This document shows positions 27,228-36,119 of a stretch of DNA of 43,216 nt, in pieces; the stretch's first letter is position 1; each line of letters starts with the position of its first letter. Origin of the DNA: Desulfobacterales bacterium RIFOXYA12_FULL_46_15 (GTDB lineage: Bacteria; Desulfobacterota; Desulfobacteria; Desulfobacterales; Desulfobacteraceae); contig MGTJ01000109.1 in NCBI GenBank assembly GCA_001799395.1, positions 1 to 43,216 on the forward strand. Direction: 5' to 3'. Below the pieces are notes generated by a model. It did no database searches, was not told the origin of the DNA, and saw only the letters and a program-made list of their open reading frames with translations. The translations under genes were made by a program, and so were the position numbers.

Positions 27228-28052
27228 GTGGAAGAAAAATCTGCAGCTATTGATATTGAGATAAAACTTTTCCTGGAGGCTATCTATCTTAAGTCCGGGT
27301 ATGACTTCAGGGAATATGCACCTGAGTCGGTTAAACGCAGAATATTGAGGCGGCTTGCTTTTTCCGGGTTTGAGAATATTTCGGCCATGCAGCACAGAGT
27401 TTTGAATGATAACCATTTTTTAGAACTTCTATTGCAGGATTTTTCCATTAATGTCACTCAAATGTTCAGAGATGCCTCTTTTTATAAGGCATTAAGAAAA
27501 AGCGTCCTGCCGGTTTTAAAGGAAAAGCCTTTTATTAAAATCTGGCATGCAGGATGCTCAACCGGAGAAGAGGTCTATTCCATGGCTATTTTACTAAAGG
27601 AAAAAGACCTGTATGAAAATTCCCGGATTTATGCCACGGATTCCAATATAGATGTCATCCATAAGGCAAAAAAAGGAATTTATTCTCTTGACCGGATCAA
27701 GGAATATACTGCCGGATACCAGAGAGCAGGCGGGAAAGGCTCTTTTGCTGATTACTATACGGCATCCTATGATATGGCAATTATGAATAATAATTTAAAA
27801 AAAAATATTATCTTTTCAGACCATAATCTGGTAACGGATTTTTCATTTGGAGAAATGGACCTGATCATGTGCCGGAATGTCATGATCTATTTTTCAATGG
27901 AGCTTCAAAACAAAGTAATTTCTCTTTTCCTGACCAGCTTGAAAAAAGGAGGATTTCTCTGTTTAGGAGCTAAGGAGACAATTGCCTTTTCAAGTTATTC
28001 GGAATATTTTGAAAATTTTATGAAAAAAGAAAAAATTTTTATGAAAAAATAA
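27228..28052 (+). CDS. CheR-type protein-glutamate methyltransferase
   Basis: 274 residues starting at GTG, 7 nt after the kinase stop across a nine-A tract with no ribosome site, so translation is probably coupled. The N-terminal helical CheR domain (SGYDFREYAPESVKRRILRRL) precedes the SAM-binding core (IWHAGCSTGEEVYSMAI), ATDSNIDVIHKAKKG, and FGEMDLIMCRNVMIYF. Known for the family: methylation of glutamates on chemoreceptors. No chemoreceptor or CheB esterase is adjacent; the clear helical PAS/GAF coiled coil of the neighbouring kinase is one possible substrate, which is inference only. Confidence 0.9.
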   Translation: MEEKSAAIDIEIKLFLEAIYLKSGYDFREYAPESVKRRILRRLAFSGFENISAMQHRVLNDNHFLELLLQDFSINVTQMFRDASFYKALRKSVLPVLKEKPFIKIWHAGCSTGEEVYSMAILLKEKDLYENSRIYATDSNIDVIHKAKKGIYSLDRIKEYTAGYQRAGGKGSFADYYTASYDMAIMNNNLKKNIIFSDHNLVTDFSFGEMDLIMCRNVMIYFSMELQNKVISLFLTSLKKGGFLCLGAKETIAFSSYSEYFENFMKKEKIFMKK

Positions 28053-28142
28053 AGTCTTGTTGATATTGCTTCAATTTATGAAATGAATTATGAATAATAT
28101 GTTAGTAATTTTCAGTCAATAAAATCAGGTGTTGAATGAATA

Positions 28143-30146
28143 ATGGATGAACCTATCAAAATTCTTGGTGTTGATGACAGGCCTAAGAATTTACTGGCAC
28201 TTGAGGCTGTTCTTGAAGAGCTTGATATCTGCTTTGTCAAGGCACATTCCGGTCAGGAAGCCCTTGAATATGTTTTCAGGCAGGAATTTGCCCTGATTCT
28301 TCTAGATGTGCAGATGCCTGAAATGGATGGGTTTGAAACAGCCTCCCTCATCAGAAGCAACAAACGGTCCGAACATATCCCCATTATCTTTGTAACTGCC
28401 ATCAGTTTTGAAAAAAAACACGTCTTTAAAGGCTATGACGTCAGCGCGGTGGACTATCTTTTCAAGCCCATAGATCCGAATATCCTCAGAAGCAAGGTAA
28501 AAGTATTTATTGAGCTGTTCAGACAAAAGGAAAAATTGAAAAAGAAAGCCCTGGAGCTGGAGCAGGCCAATTTACAGATACTTGAACAGCAAAAAGCCTT
28601 GAAGAAGAGTGAAATCCGTTTCAGGACCGCATTTGACCAGTCTTTTCAGTTTATGGCCATCCTTGATGTCAAGGGAAAAGTCCTGGAGCTTAATGATCTA
28701 TCCTGTAAAGCCTGCGGCAGCACTGAGAAGAAAATGATCGGCCGGTATTTGTGGGATACCTGGCAGTTTAAAGATCAAGAAGAAAAAACAGCGTTAAAGC
28801 ACCATATTGAAAAAGCTGCAAAAGATGAGTCTACAAATGACGAAACCGTATTCTACAATGAAAAAGGGGCAAAGCTTGCCATCCTTCGTACCATCTCACC
28901 GGTTAAAGATGAGTTTGGAAGAGTGATTCATATATCGGTTCAATGCCAGGATATTACAGAAAGAAAAAGAGCTGAAGAAGAAAAACTGATGCTTGAAACA
29001 CAACTTCGCCAGGCTCAAAAAATGGAAGCCCTGGGAACCCTTGCAGGCGGTATTGCCCACGATTTTAACAATATTCTCAGTGTAATTTTCGGATATACCG
29101 ATATGGCGCGCAGAAGACTCTCTGACAATTCTCCTGTGCATACACACCTTTCCAAAATTTTCTCAGCAGCAGAAAGAGCCAGGGATCTGGTCAAACAAAT
29201 CCTTGGTTTTACCCGGCAGACAGAAATTGCAAAGGTCCCTTTCCAGCCGTCACTTCTTGTTAAAGAAACCATCAAGCTGTTGAGGGCCTCCATCCCCGCA
29301 ACCATTCAAATCCAGGCTGATATCGATCCTAAATGCGGCTGGATCTCTGCAGACCCTACCCAGTTTCATCAAATCCTTCTGAATCTTTGCACCAATGCCT
29401 ATCATGCCATGGAATACACCGGCGGGAGGATAGATATATCCCTGTACGAGACCAGGGTCGATGAATCGGAACTTTCAAAAAACAAAGACCTTCTGCCCGG
29501 TCAATATGCCAGGCTTTCGGTCAGGGATACCGGAACCGGGATGGACAAGGATATCCTGGAAAAAATTTTTGATCCCTATTTTACAACCAAGGAAATCGGA
29601 AAAGGGACGGGCATGGGCCTTTCCATTGTGCATGGCATTGTAAAACGGCATAAGGGGTTCATCCTTGTTGAAAGTATAGCCGGTGAAGGGTCTGTGTTTC
29701 ATATCCATTTTCCCATTATCAAAGAAAAAACCTCTGTTGAGGTCTCCTCCCCAACAATCATTCCAAAGGGACTTGGAAAAATATGTCTGATTGATGATGA
29801 ACCCGATTTTCTTGAAATGGCCCAGGATATGATGAAAACCCTGGGATATGAGGTGATTGTAATACAAAACAGCTTTGATGCCTTAAAATTGTTTCAAAAA
29901 AACCCGGAACAGTTTGACCTTGCTGTAACCGACCAGATCATGCCGGGTATGACCGGAATGGATCTGGCCCTGAAAATGTTGGAAATCAGGCCTGGTTTCC
30001 CCATTATTTTGTGTACCGGCTACAGCCAGAATCTTACAAAAGAAAAGATCAGGAAGGCAGGATTAAAGGAAATGCTGTTTAAACCCCTGGTTGTCGAAGA
30101 TCTCTCCAAAGCGATCCAAAAAGCTCTTGAGAGCGAGAGCACATAG
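28143..30146 (+). CDS. Soluble hybrid kinase REC-PAS-HisKA-HATPase-REC
   Basis: 667 residues, no membrane segments. An N-terminal receiver has phospho-Asp55 (LILLDVQMPEMDG) and a coiled linker follows (about 125-150). A PAS with PAC end (VQCDITERKRAEEE-like region) spans about 150-285. HisKA has His306 in GGIAHDFNNILSV, the type linked to HWE/NtrB-like kinases. HATPase carries DTGTGMD and GTGMGLS. The terminal receiver has Asp597 (AVTDQIMPGMTG). It would receive phosphate at the N-terminus and regulate its own kinase core, a plausible downstream member of the same pathway as the CHASE8 kinase. It lies 90 bp after cheR. The ribosome site is weak. Confidence 0.9.
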   Translation: MDEPIKILGVDDRPKNLLALEAVLEELDICFVKAHSGQEALEYVFRQEFALILLDVQMPEMDGFETASLIRSNKRSEHIPIIFVTAISFEKKHVFKGYDVSAVDYLFKPIDPNILRSKVKVFIELFRQKEKLKKKALELEQANLQILEQQKALKKSEIRFRTAFDQSFQFMAILDVKGKVLELNDLSCKACGSTEKKMIGRYLWDTWQFKDQEEKTALKHHIEKAAKDESTNDETVFYNEKGAKLAILRTISPVKDEFGRVIHISVQCQDITERKRAEEEKLMLETQLRQAQKMEALGTLAGGIAHDFNNILSVIFGYTDMARRRLSDNSPVHTHLSKIFSAAERARDLVKQILGFTRQTEIAKVPFQPSLLVKETIKLLRASIPATIQIQADIDPKCGWISADPTQFHQILLNLCTNAYHAMEYTGGRIDISLYETRVDESELSKNKDLLPGQYARLSVRDTGTGMDKDILEKIFDPYFTTKEIGKGTGMGLSIVHGIVKRHKGFILVESIAGEGSVFHIHFPIIKEKTSVEVSSPTIIPKGLGKICLIDDEPDFLEMAQDMMKTLGYEVIVIQNSFDALKLFQKNPEQFDLAVTDQIMPGMTGMDLALKMLEIRPGFPIILCTGYSQNLTKEKIRKAGLKEMLFKPLVVEDLSKAIQKALESEST

Positions 30147-30312
30147 ATCCAAACAAAGAATAAATCCCACCGGTTATTTTCCGATAATTAATTGTTCTTG
30201 ACTTATAGAATAATATCAATTAAAAATATTTCCATCAAACGCTGGAAGCATTTGACAGGTTTTTTTTATTGCGTTTTTTTTTAATTATTCTAACGTGTTC
30301 AGGAGGAAACCC

Positions 30313-32436
30313 ATGGCTTTGAATCTCAAATCAATCGGAGAAAAGATCGGCCCCCTTACCAGGAAGTATTCCCACAAGGATGCCATCCTGTATGCCCTTG
30401 GGGTGGGTGCTGGTTTTTCCGATCTGGAATACTGCTATGAAAAGGATCTCAAAGTAATTCCAAGTTTTTCCATTGCCTCAATTTTCGACACCCTTGCAGA
30501 CTTTGCCCTTAAAGCTCAAGTAAACCTGGCCGGCATCCTGCATGGAGAGCAGGATCTGATCTTTCACAATCCCACCCCGCCCGAAGGAATGCTCACAACA
30601 AACGGCAGGATTGAGAAGATATACGACAAAGGCAAGGACAAAGGGGCTCTCCTCGTCGGAAAGAGTGAAACATGTCATGCCAACGGGGACAGTCTTTTTA
30701 CCAGTATATTCTCCCTTTTCTGCCGCCTTGACGGCGGGTTTGGCGGCGAAAATTGTCCAAGAACCGAATTCAGCTTTCCCCAAAGAGATCCCGATTTTCT
30801 GGTTACTGAAACCCCCCTGCCAGACCAGCCCCTGATCTACCGGCTTTCAGGAGATATCTTCCCCCTGCATGCCGATCCCAAGTTTGCCAGGGACTCAGGG
30901 TTTGAAAAACCGATCATGCACGGCCTTTGCACCCACGGGTTTGCCTGCAGGGCTTTGATCAGCCAACTGATCCCGGGGCAGCCTGAAAAGGCAAGGCGGA
31001 TGAAATGCCGTTTTTCCAGTCCCCTCTATCCTGGTTTTCCCATTAAAACCCTGATCTGGAAAACCGGACAGGGCAGTGCGGTATGGAAAACCGTAAATGC
31101 CCATACAAATGAGGTCATCATCACTAACGGCATTTTTGAATATGGTGATATCCCCAAGGATGAAATCCGGTTTGACGACCAGGTGGCCGTCGTAACCGGT
31201 GCCGGCTCGGGCCTGGGACGGGCCTATGCGTTGGAGCTTGCAAGGCGCGGGGCAAAGGTGGTGGTCAATGATTATGGCCTTAGCCCTGATGGTTCAGGCC
31301 ACGGTTCTTCAACCCCGGCACAGGTTGTGGTGGACGAGATAACAAAGGCCGGAGGCCGGGCAGTGGCCAATTTTGATAACGTGGCAACCCCCCAGGGGGG
31401 AGAAAATATCGTAGCCACAGCCCTGGAAGCATTCGGCACGATTGATATCCTGATCAGTAACGCCGGCATCCTGAGAGACAAGAGCTTTGTGAAAATGGCG
31501 CCCGAGTACTGGGAATCCGTCCTTAACGTCCATCTCTACGGCACTTACAATGTCACCCGGCCGGCATTCAAGGTCATGAAGGAGAAAAAATACGGCCGGA
31601 TTGTCATGACCACCTCGGCAGCCGGGCTGTTCGGCAATTTCGGCCAGGCCAACTACTCTTCTGCCAAGCTTTCCCTGGTGGGGTTGATGAACACATTAAA
31701 GCTTGAGGGAGAAAAATACGATATCAAGGTAAATACTGTGGCCCCTTTTGCTGCGTCACGCCTGACCGAGGGGATCATCCCCCCTGAAGTATTTGAAAAA
31801 TGCAAACCTGAATATGTCTCTCCCATGACCCTTTATCTATGTTCCAGGCGATGCCCTGTTACCGGCAATATTTATAATGCCGGTATGGGATTTTTTAGCC
31901 GGGCCGCCATTTTCACAGGTCCCGGGGCCGTGGTGGGTGACCAGGAGAAAATGCCGGATGCCGATGCTGTCCAGGCAAAAATAAAACAGATATCCAGTCT
32001 TAAAAATGCAAAAGAATATTTTAATCTCAACGACCAGGTCATGGATCTTTTAACCTGTCTTGACTCACCGCCTGAGGCTATAGGCCGGGACGATGAGGAT
32101 GACACAGGTTCCGGATTCAAAACGACAGATTCTGTTTTTAATGCCATGTCAGATCTGTTCAAGCCCGATGCTGCAGCAGGGATCGATGTGGTGTTCCAGT
32201 TCATTATCACGGGGAACAACGACGGGGACTGGTCCTGCACCATAAAGGAGGAGACCTGCACGGTCAGGCAGGGAAGGCATGATTGCCCCACCTGCACCCT
32301 GAAAATGGATTCACAAAATTTCATTGCCATGATGAACAAGCAACTGACCCCGATGCAGGCTTATTCGTCAGGCAAGCTGATAATTGAAGGGGATATCATG
32401 AAATCCCAGCTCATAGAGAAGCTGTTTAAACTGTAA
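30313..32436 (+). CDS. Multifunctional beta-oxidation enzyme: (R)-enoyl-CoA hydratase 2 - DHB4-type SDR - SCP2
   Basis: 707 residues from ATG 30313, which has a perfect aggagg 6 nt upstream. Hydratase 2/MaoC double hot-dog spans 1-280, with the motif RLSGDIFPLHADP carrying catalytic Asp181 and His186 and IMHGLCTHG after it. The SDR spans about 285-545: TGAGSGLGRAYALELARRGAKVVVND, then Ser435, Tyr448 and Lys452, with GNFGQANYSSAKL as in peroxisomal DHB4/MFE-2; the NNAG motif reads SNAG. An SCP2-like lipid-binding domain is about 605-705. It should hydrate trans-2-enoyl-CoA to (3R)-hydroxyacyl-CoA and oxidise it to 3-ketoacyl-CoA. The domain order is permuted relative to animal MFE-2 (SDR-hydratase-SCP2). 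Confidence 0.9.
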   Translation: MALNLKSIGEKIGPLTRKYSHKDAILYALGVGAGFSDLEYCYEKDLKVIPSFSIASIFDTLADFALKAQVNLAGILHGEQDLIFHNPTPPEGMLTTNGRIEKIYDKGKDKGALLVGKSETCHANGDSLFTSIFSLFCRLDGGFGGENCPRTEFSFPQRDPDFLVTETPLPDQPLIYRLSGDIFPLHADPKFARDSGFEKPIMHGLCTHGFACRALISQLIPGQPEKARRMKCRFSSPLYPGFPIKTLIWKTGQGSAVWKTVNAHTNEVIITNGIFEYGDIPKDEIRFDDQVAVVTGAGSGLGRAYALELARRGAKVVVNDYGLSPDGSGHGSSTPAQVVVDEITKAGGRAVANFDNVATPQGGENIVATALEAFGTIDILISNAGILRDKSFVKMAPEYWESVLNVHLYGTYNVTRPAFKVMKEKKYGRIVMTTSAAGLFGNFGQANYSSAKLSLVGLMNTLKLEGEKYDIKVNTVAPFAASRLTEGIIPPEVFEKCKPEYVSPMTLYLCSRRCPVTGNIYNAGMGFFSRAAIFTGPGAVVGDQEKMPDADAVQAKIKQISSLKNAKEYFNLNDQVMDLLTCLDSPPEAIGRDDEDDTGSGFKTTDSVFNAMSDLFKPDAAAGIDVVFQFIITGNNDGDWSCTIKEETCTVRQGRHDCPTCTLKMDSQNFIAMMNKQLTPMQAYSSGKLIIEGDIMKSQLIEKLFKL

Positions 32437-32455
32437 TGATAAGGAGAATGATACA

Positions 32456-34834
32456 ATGATCGGCATTAGTTCTTATGGCGCATATATCCCAAGGCTGAGG
32501 CTGGACCGGTCAGCCATCTACCGGAACGTGGGCTGGTTCGCCCCTGCTGTGATAGCCGTTGCACAGGGCGAACGATCCATGTGCTACTGGGATGAAGATT
32601 CGGTTACCATGGCAGTGGCAGCTTCCCGGGACTGCATCAAGGGCAAAGATAAAAAGCGCATTGACGCGATGTATATGGCTTCTACCACCATGCCCTTTGC
32701 AGATCGGCAGAACGCGGGTATTGTAGCATCCGCCCTCAACCTGCCCGAAGATATCATCACCTCTGATTTTACCGCTTCCCAGAAGGCCGGCAGCACCGCC
32801 CTGATTGCGGCTCTTGAATCGGTCAAAAGCAAGGAGCGGAACCAGATACTTGTGGCTGCGGCAGACAAGCGCGAGACCAAGAGCGCCTACTTTTATGAAA
32901 TGTGGTTCGGCGACGGTGCTGCCTCCCTCATGGTGGGAGATACGGATGTTATTGCAGAATATAAAGGATCCTATTCTGTTTCATGTGATTTTATCGATCA
33001 TTACCGGGGAAGCGGCAATGCCTTTGACTATGTCTGGGAGGAGCGCTGGGTGAGGGATGAAGGGTATGCAAAGATTATCCCCAGAGCAGTAAACGGTCTC
33101 ATGAAAAAACTCAACATTACCATGGATGACGTGGACAAGCTGGTCTATCCCTGCTTTTTCAAGCGGGACCATGGTGAGATTGCCAAAAAACTGGGCGCCG
33201 CACCTGAAAAAGTGGTGGATAACCTGCATGAAGTCTGCGGAGAGACCGGAGCGGCTCACTGCATCCTCATGTTTGTATCTGCCCTTGAACAGGCAGAACC
33301 CGGGGACGGCATTCTCATGGCAGGCTTTGGCCAGGGGTGCAACGCCCTGTTTTTCAAGGTCACGGAAAACATTAAAAAACTTGTCCCGCGACAGGGGGTC
33401 AAAACAAGTCTTGATAACAAGCTGACCACGGATAATTATCTTCGGTTTCTTATATTCAGGGATCTGATCAAGACCGAAATGGGAATCCGGGCCGAAGCAC
33501 CCACCCAGACCGCCATGACCACGCTCTGGCGCAAACGGAAAATGCTTCTCGGGCTTGTGGGCGGAAAGTGCGCTTCCTGCGGTACAGCCCAGTTTCCCAA
33601 AACCGATGTCTGCGTAAACCCGGGCTGCAATTCCGTAAAGACCCAGGCAGATCATGAATTCGCTGACACCCCTGCCAAAATCAAGACATTTACCTCAGAT
33701 CTTCTGGCCGTATCCGTGGATCCCCCCCATAACTACGGTATGATCCAGTTTGAAGGCGGGGGGCGCATGATGGCCGATTTTACAGACTGCTGTGAAGCAG
33801 ATCTCAAGGTGGGGCTGCCCATGCAGATGACCTTTAGAATAAGGAGCCGGGACAGGGAACGCGGATTTGTCAATTACTTCTGGAAGGCAACCCCGGTTCC
33901 GGGTGCTGCCCGGCAGATGGACAGGATATCCTTTCAGGACAAGGTCGCCATTGTCACCGGAGCCGGGGGCGGACTGGGGCGGGTTTACGCCCTTGAGCTT
34001 GCCAGGCGGGGAGCAAGCGTTGTTGTCAACGACTTCGGATCTGCCCCGGACGGTTCTGGCAAAGGGTCTTCTTCTCCTGCCCAGATTGTTGTGGATGAAA
34101 TAAAAGCGGCCGGTGGCCAGGCGGTAGCCAATTTTGATAACGTGGCAACCCTCAAAGGAGGTGAAAATATCGTTAAAACGGCTATGGACGCCTTTGGACG
34201 GGTGGATATTCTGGTAAACAATGCCGGTATTTTAAGGGATAAAAGTTTTGTTAAACAGGATGACAAGACCTGGAATTCCGTTCTTGATGTCCACCTTAAC
34301 GGTGCCTATTACGTGACCCGGCCGGCATTCAAGGTCATGAAGGAGCAAGGATTCGGCAGGGTCGTGATGACCACGTCTGCTGCCGGGCTTTACGGCAATT
34401 TCGGCCAGGCCAACTATTCCGCTGCCAAACTGGGGATTGTGGGGCTAATGAACACCCTGAAGATCGAAGGCGCCCAATATGACATCAAGGTCAATACCAT
34501 CGCTCCCATTGCCGCATCAAGACTGACCCAAGAGATCATGCCGCCCGAAATTTTTGAAAAGAGCAAGCCTGAATTTGTTTCCCCCATGGTTCTCTATCTT
34601 TGCAGTGACAAATGCCACGAGACCGGCCAGATTTTTAATGCCGGGCTTGGCTTTTATAACCGGGCTGCCATGGTTACGGGCGTTGGTGTAAAAATCGGAG
34701 ACGAGGGCAATCCCCCGACATTGGAGATGATCCACAAAAATTTTGAAAGGATCAACAATCTTGAAAATGCCAAAGAGATGACAGACGCCGCCACTGCCGT
34801 GTTTGCCCTTATTAATCCGTCTGCCGATGCCTGA
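32456..34834 (+). CDS. Fusion of HMG-CoA-synthase-like domain, zinc ribbon/OB (DUF35) and DHB4-type SDR
   Basis: 792 residues; the start follows aaggagaatgataca. The HMGCS/thiolase-fold domain spans 1-335 (GISSYGAYIPRLRL...). Where active synthases have an ACxAGT-type motif this protein reads TASQKAGST (106-114), and the usual His- and Asn-containing motifs read YPCFFKRDHGE (231-241) and CGETGAAH (261-268), so the site looks degenerate. A zinc ribbon with Cys372, Cys375, Cys386 and Cys391 plus an OB fold extends to about 475. A complete SDR (492-745; Ser641, Tyr654, Lys658) is paralogous to that of the preceding gene. Predicted as a CoA-ester-binding scaffold for the thiolase plus a second 3-hydroxyacyl-CoA dehydrogenase. 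Confidence 0.85.
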   Translation: MIGISSYGAYIPRLRLDRSAIYRNVGWFAPAVIAVAQGERSMCYWDEDSVTMAVAASRDCIKGKDKKRIDAMYMASTTMPFADRQNAGIVASALNLPEDIITSDFTASQKAGSTALIAALESVKSKERNQILVAAADKRETKSAYFYEMWFGDGAASLMVGDTDVIAEYKGSYSVSCDFIDHYRGSGNAFDYVWEERWVRDEGYAKIIPRAVNGLMKKLNITMDDVDKLVYPCFFKRDHGEIAKKLGAAPEKVVDNLHEVCGETGAAHCILMFVSALEQAEPGDGILMAGFGQGCNALFFKVTENIKKLVPRQGVKTSLDNKLTTDNYLRFLIFRDLIKTEMGIRAEAPTQTAMTTLWRKRKMLLGLVGGKCASCGTAQFPKTDVCVNPGCNSVKTQADHEFADTPAKIKTFTSDLLAVSVDPPHNYGMIQFEGGGRMMADFTDCCEADLKVGLPMQMTFRIRSRDRERGFVNYFWKATPVPGAARQMDRISFQDKVAIVTGAGGGLGRVYALELARRGASVVVNDFGSAPDGSGKGSSSPAQIVVDEIKAAGGQAVANFDNVATLKGGENIVKTAMDAFGRVDILVNNAGILRDKSFVKQDDKTWNSVLDVHLNGAYYVTRPAFKVMKEQGFGRVVMTTSAAGLYGNFGQANYSAAKLGIVGLMNTLKIEGAQYDIKVNTIAPIAASRLTQEIMPPEIFEKSKPEFVSPMVLYLCSDKCHETGQIFNAGLGFYNRAAMVTGVGVKIGDEGNPPTLEMIHKNFERINNLENAKEMTDAATAVFALINPSADA

Positions 34835-34892
34835 CAACCGGCGGACGGGGATGAAAAATATTGGATCTGAATAGATAAAGGAGGATATATCC

Positions 34893-36101
34893 ATGGCAAC
34901 AGGAATTAAAGATAAAATCGCAATTATTGGTATGGGATGCACCAGGTTTGGTGAACGCTGGGATGTGGGGGCGGAGGAACTCATGGTGGAAGCCTTTGAA
35001 GAATGCATCAACGATGCCGGGCTGGAAAAAAACCAGATAGAAGCAGCCTGGCTGGGCACCTGCATGGAAGAGGTCAACGTGGGAAAGACAGCCATGCCCC
35101 TTGCCACTGCACTGAGACTGCCCATGATCCCGGTGACCCGCGTTGAAAACTACTGCGCCACCGGAACGGAAGCCTTTCGGGGTGCCTGTTATGCAGTGGC
35201 GTCCGGGGCTTATGACATCTGTCTGGCCATGGGTGTTGAAAAGCTTAAGGATACTGGTTACGGTGGGCTTCCCAACCCGGGTTCGAGTGCCGGGACCCTG
35301 ATCTGGCAATGGTGGCCCAATCTTTCGGCCCCTGGTGCCTTTGCTCAGCTTGCCAGTGCCTATACCGCCAAATACAATGTGTCCGGCCAGGACCTGAAAC
35401 AGGCCATGGCCCATATTTCAGCTAAAAGCCATGATAATGGCCTGCTCAACCCCAAGGCCCATCTTCAAAAGAAAATTACCGTGGAACAGGTCATGGCAGC
35501 ACCTATTATCGCCCATCCCCTGGGCCTTTTTGACTGCTGCGGTGTCAGTGACGGTGCTGCCTGCGCCATTGTCACCACTCCTGAAATAGCAAAAAAACTG
35601 GGAAAAAAAGATGCTGTTACGGTTAAGGCATTACAGCTTGCCCTTTCAAACGGAGAAGAGGTCGGGTTCAATGACTGGGACGCAGACCACTTCATGACCA
35701 CGAGCAAATGCAGCATCAGGGCCTACAAAGAAGCCGGCATCGAGGATCCCAGAAAGGAGATCTCCATGATGGAGGTTCATGACTGCTTTTCAATCACAGA
35801 ACTGGTGACTATGGAAGACTTGCATATTTCCGAAAGGGGAAATGCCATCAAGGATATCCTGGACGGTTTTTACGATAGAGGCGGCGGCCTGCCCTGTCAG
35901 GTTGACGGCGGGTTGAAATGTTTCGGCCATCCAATCGGTGCGTCAGGCATCAGGATGCTCTATGAGATGTACTTACAGTTGCACGGCAGGGCTGGCAATC
36001 GCCAGATAGAAAACCCTAAATATGGTCTTACGCATAATCTTGGGGGATTTCCTTTCCAGAATATCTGCAGTATTTCCATTATCGGCAAAAAAGATGCGTA
36101 A
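34893..36101 (+). CDS. SCPx-type thiolase / CoA-cleaving enzyme
   Basis: 402 residues; ribosome site aggagg. The nucleophile is Cys88 (VENYCATGTEAF), with His296 (VHDCFSITE) and His346 (CFGHPIGASG). The second catalytic Cys of classical thiolases is absent: the C-terminal motif reads THNLGGFP with Asn382. From known families, this pattern is shared with SCPx-like enzymes that act on alpha-branched or bulky substrates together with a DUF35 Zn-finger partner, such as BbsAB of toluene degradation and the aldolase Ltp2 of steroid side-chain degradation. The DUF35 domain of the upstream gene is the likely partner. Expected product: acetyl-CoA or another short acyl-CoA plus a shortened acyl-CoA. 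Confidence 0.88.
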   Translation: MATGIKDKIAIIGMGCTRFGERWDVGAEELMVEAFEECINDAGLEKNQIEAAWLGTCMEEVNVGKTAMPLATALRLPMIPVTRVENYCATGTEAFRGACYAVASGAYDICLAMGVEKLKDTGYGGLPNPGSSAGTLIWQWWPNLSAPGAFAQLASAYTAKYNVSGQDLKQAMAHISAKSHDNGLLNPKAHLQKKITVEQVMAAPIIAHPLGLFDCCGVSDGAACAIVTTPEIAKKLGKKDAVTVKALQLALSNGEEVGFNDWDADHFMTTSKCSIRAYKEAGIEDPRKEISMMEVHDCFSITELVTMEDLHISERGNAIKDILDGFYDRGGGLPCQVDGGLKCFGHPIGASGIRMLYEMYLQLHGRAGNRQIENPKYGLTHNLGGFPFQNICSISIIGKKDA

Positions 36102-36119
36102 TGATCCGGAGGAACCATC

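Noticed and set aside
32981-33655. 224-residue minus-strand frame inside the HMGCS-like gene
   Set aside because: It is antisense to a well-supported gene, has no ribosome site and no recognisable domain; shadow of codon bias. The same applies to the 202- and 200-residue frames near 34517-35414.
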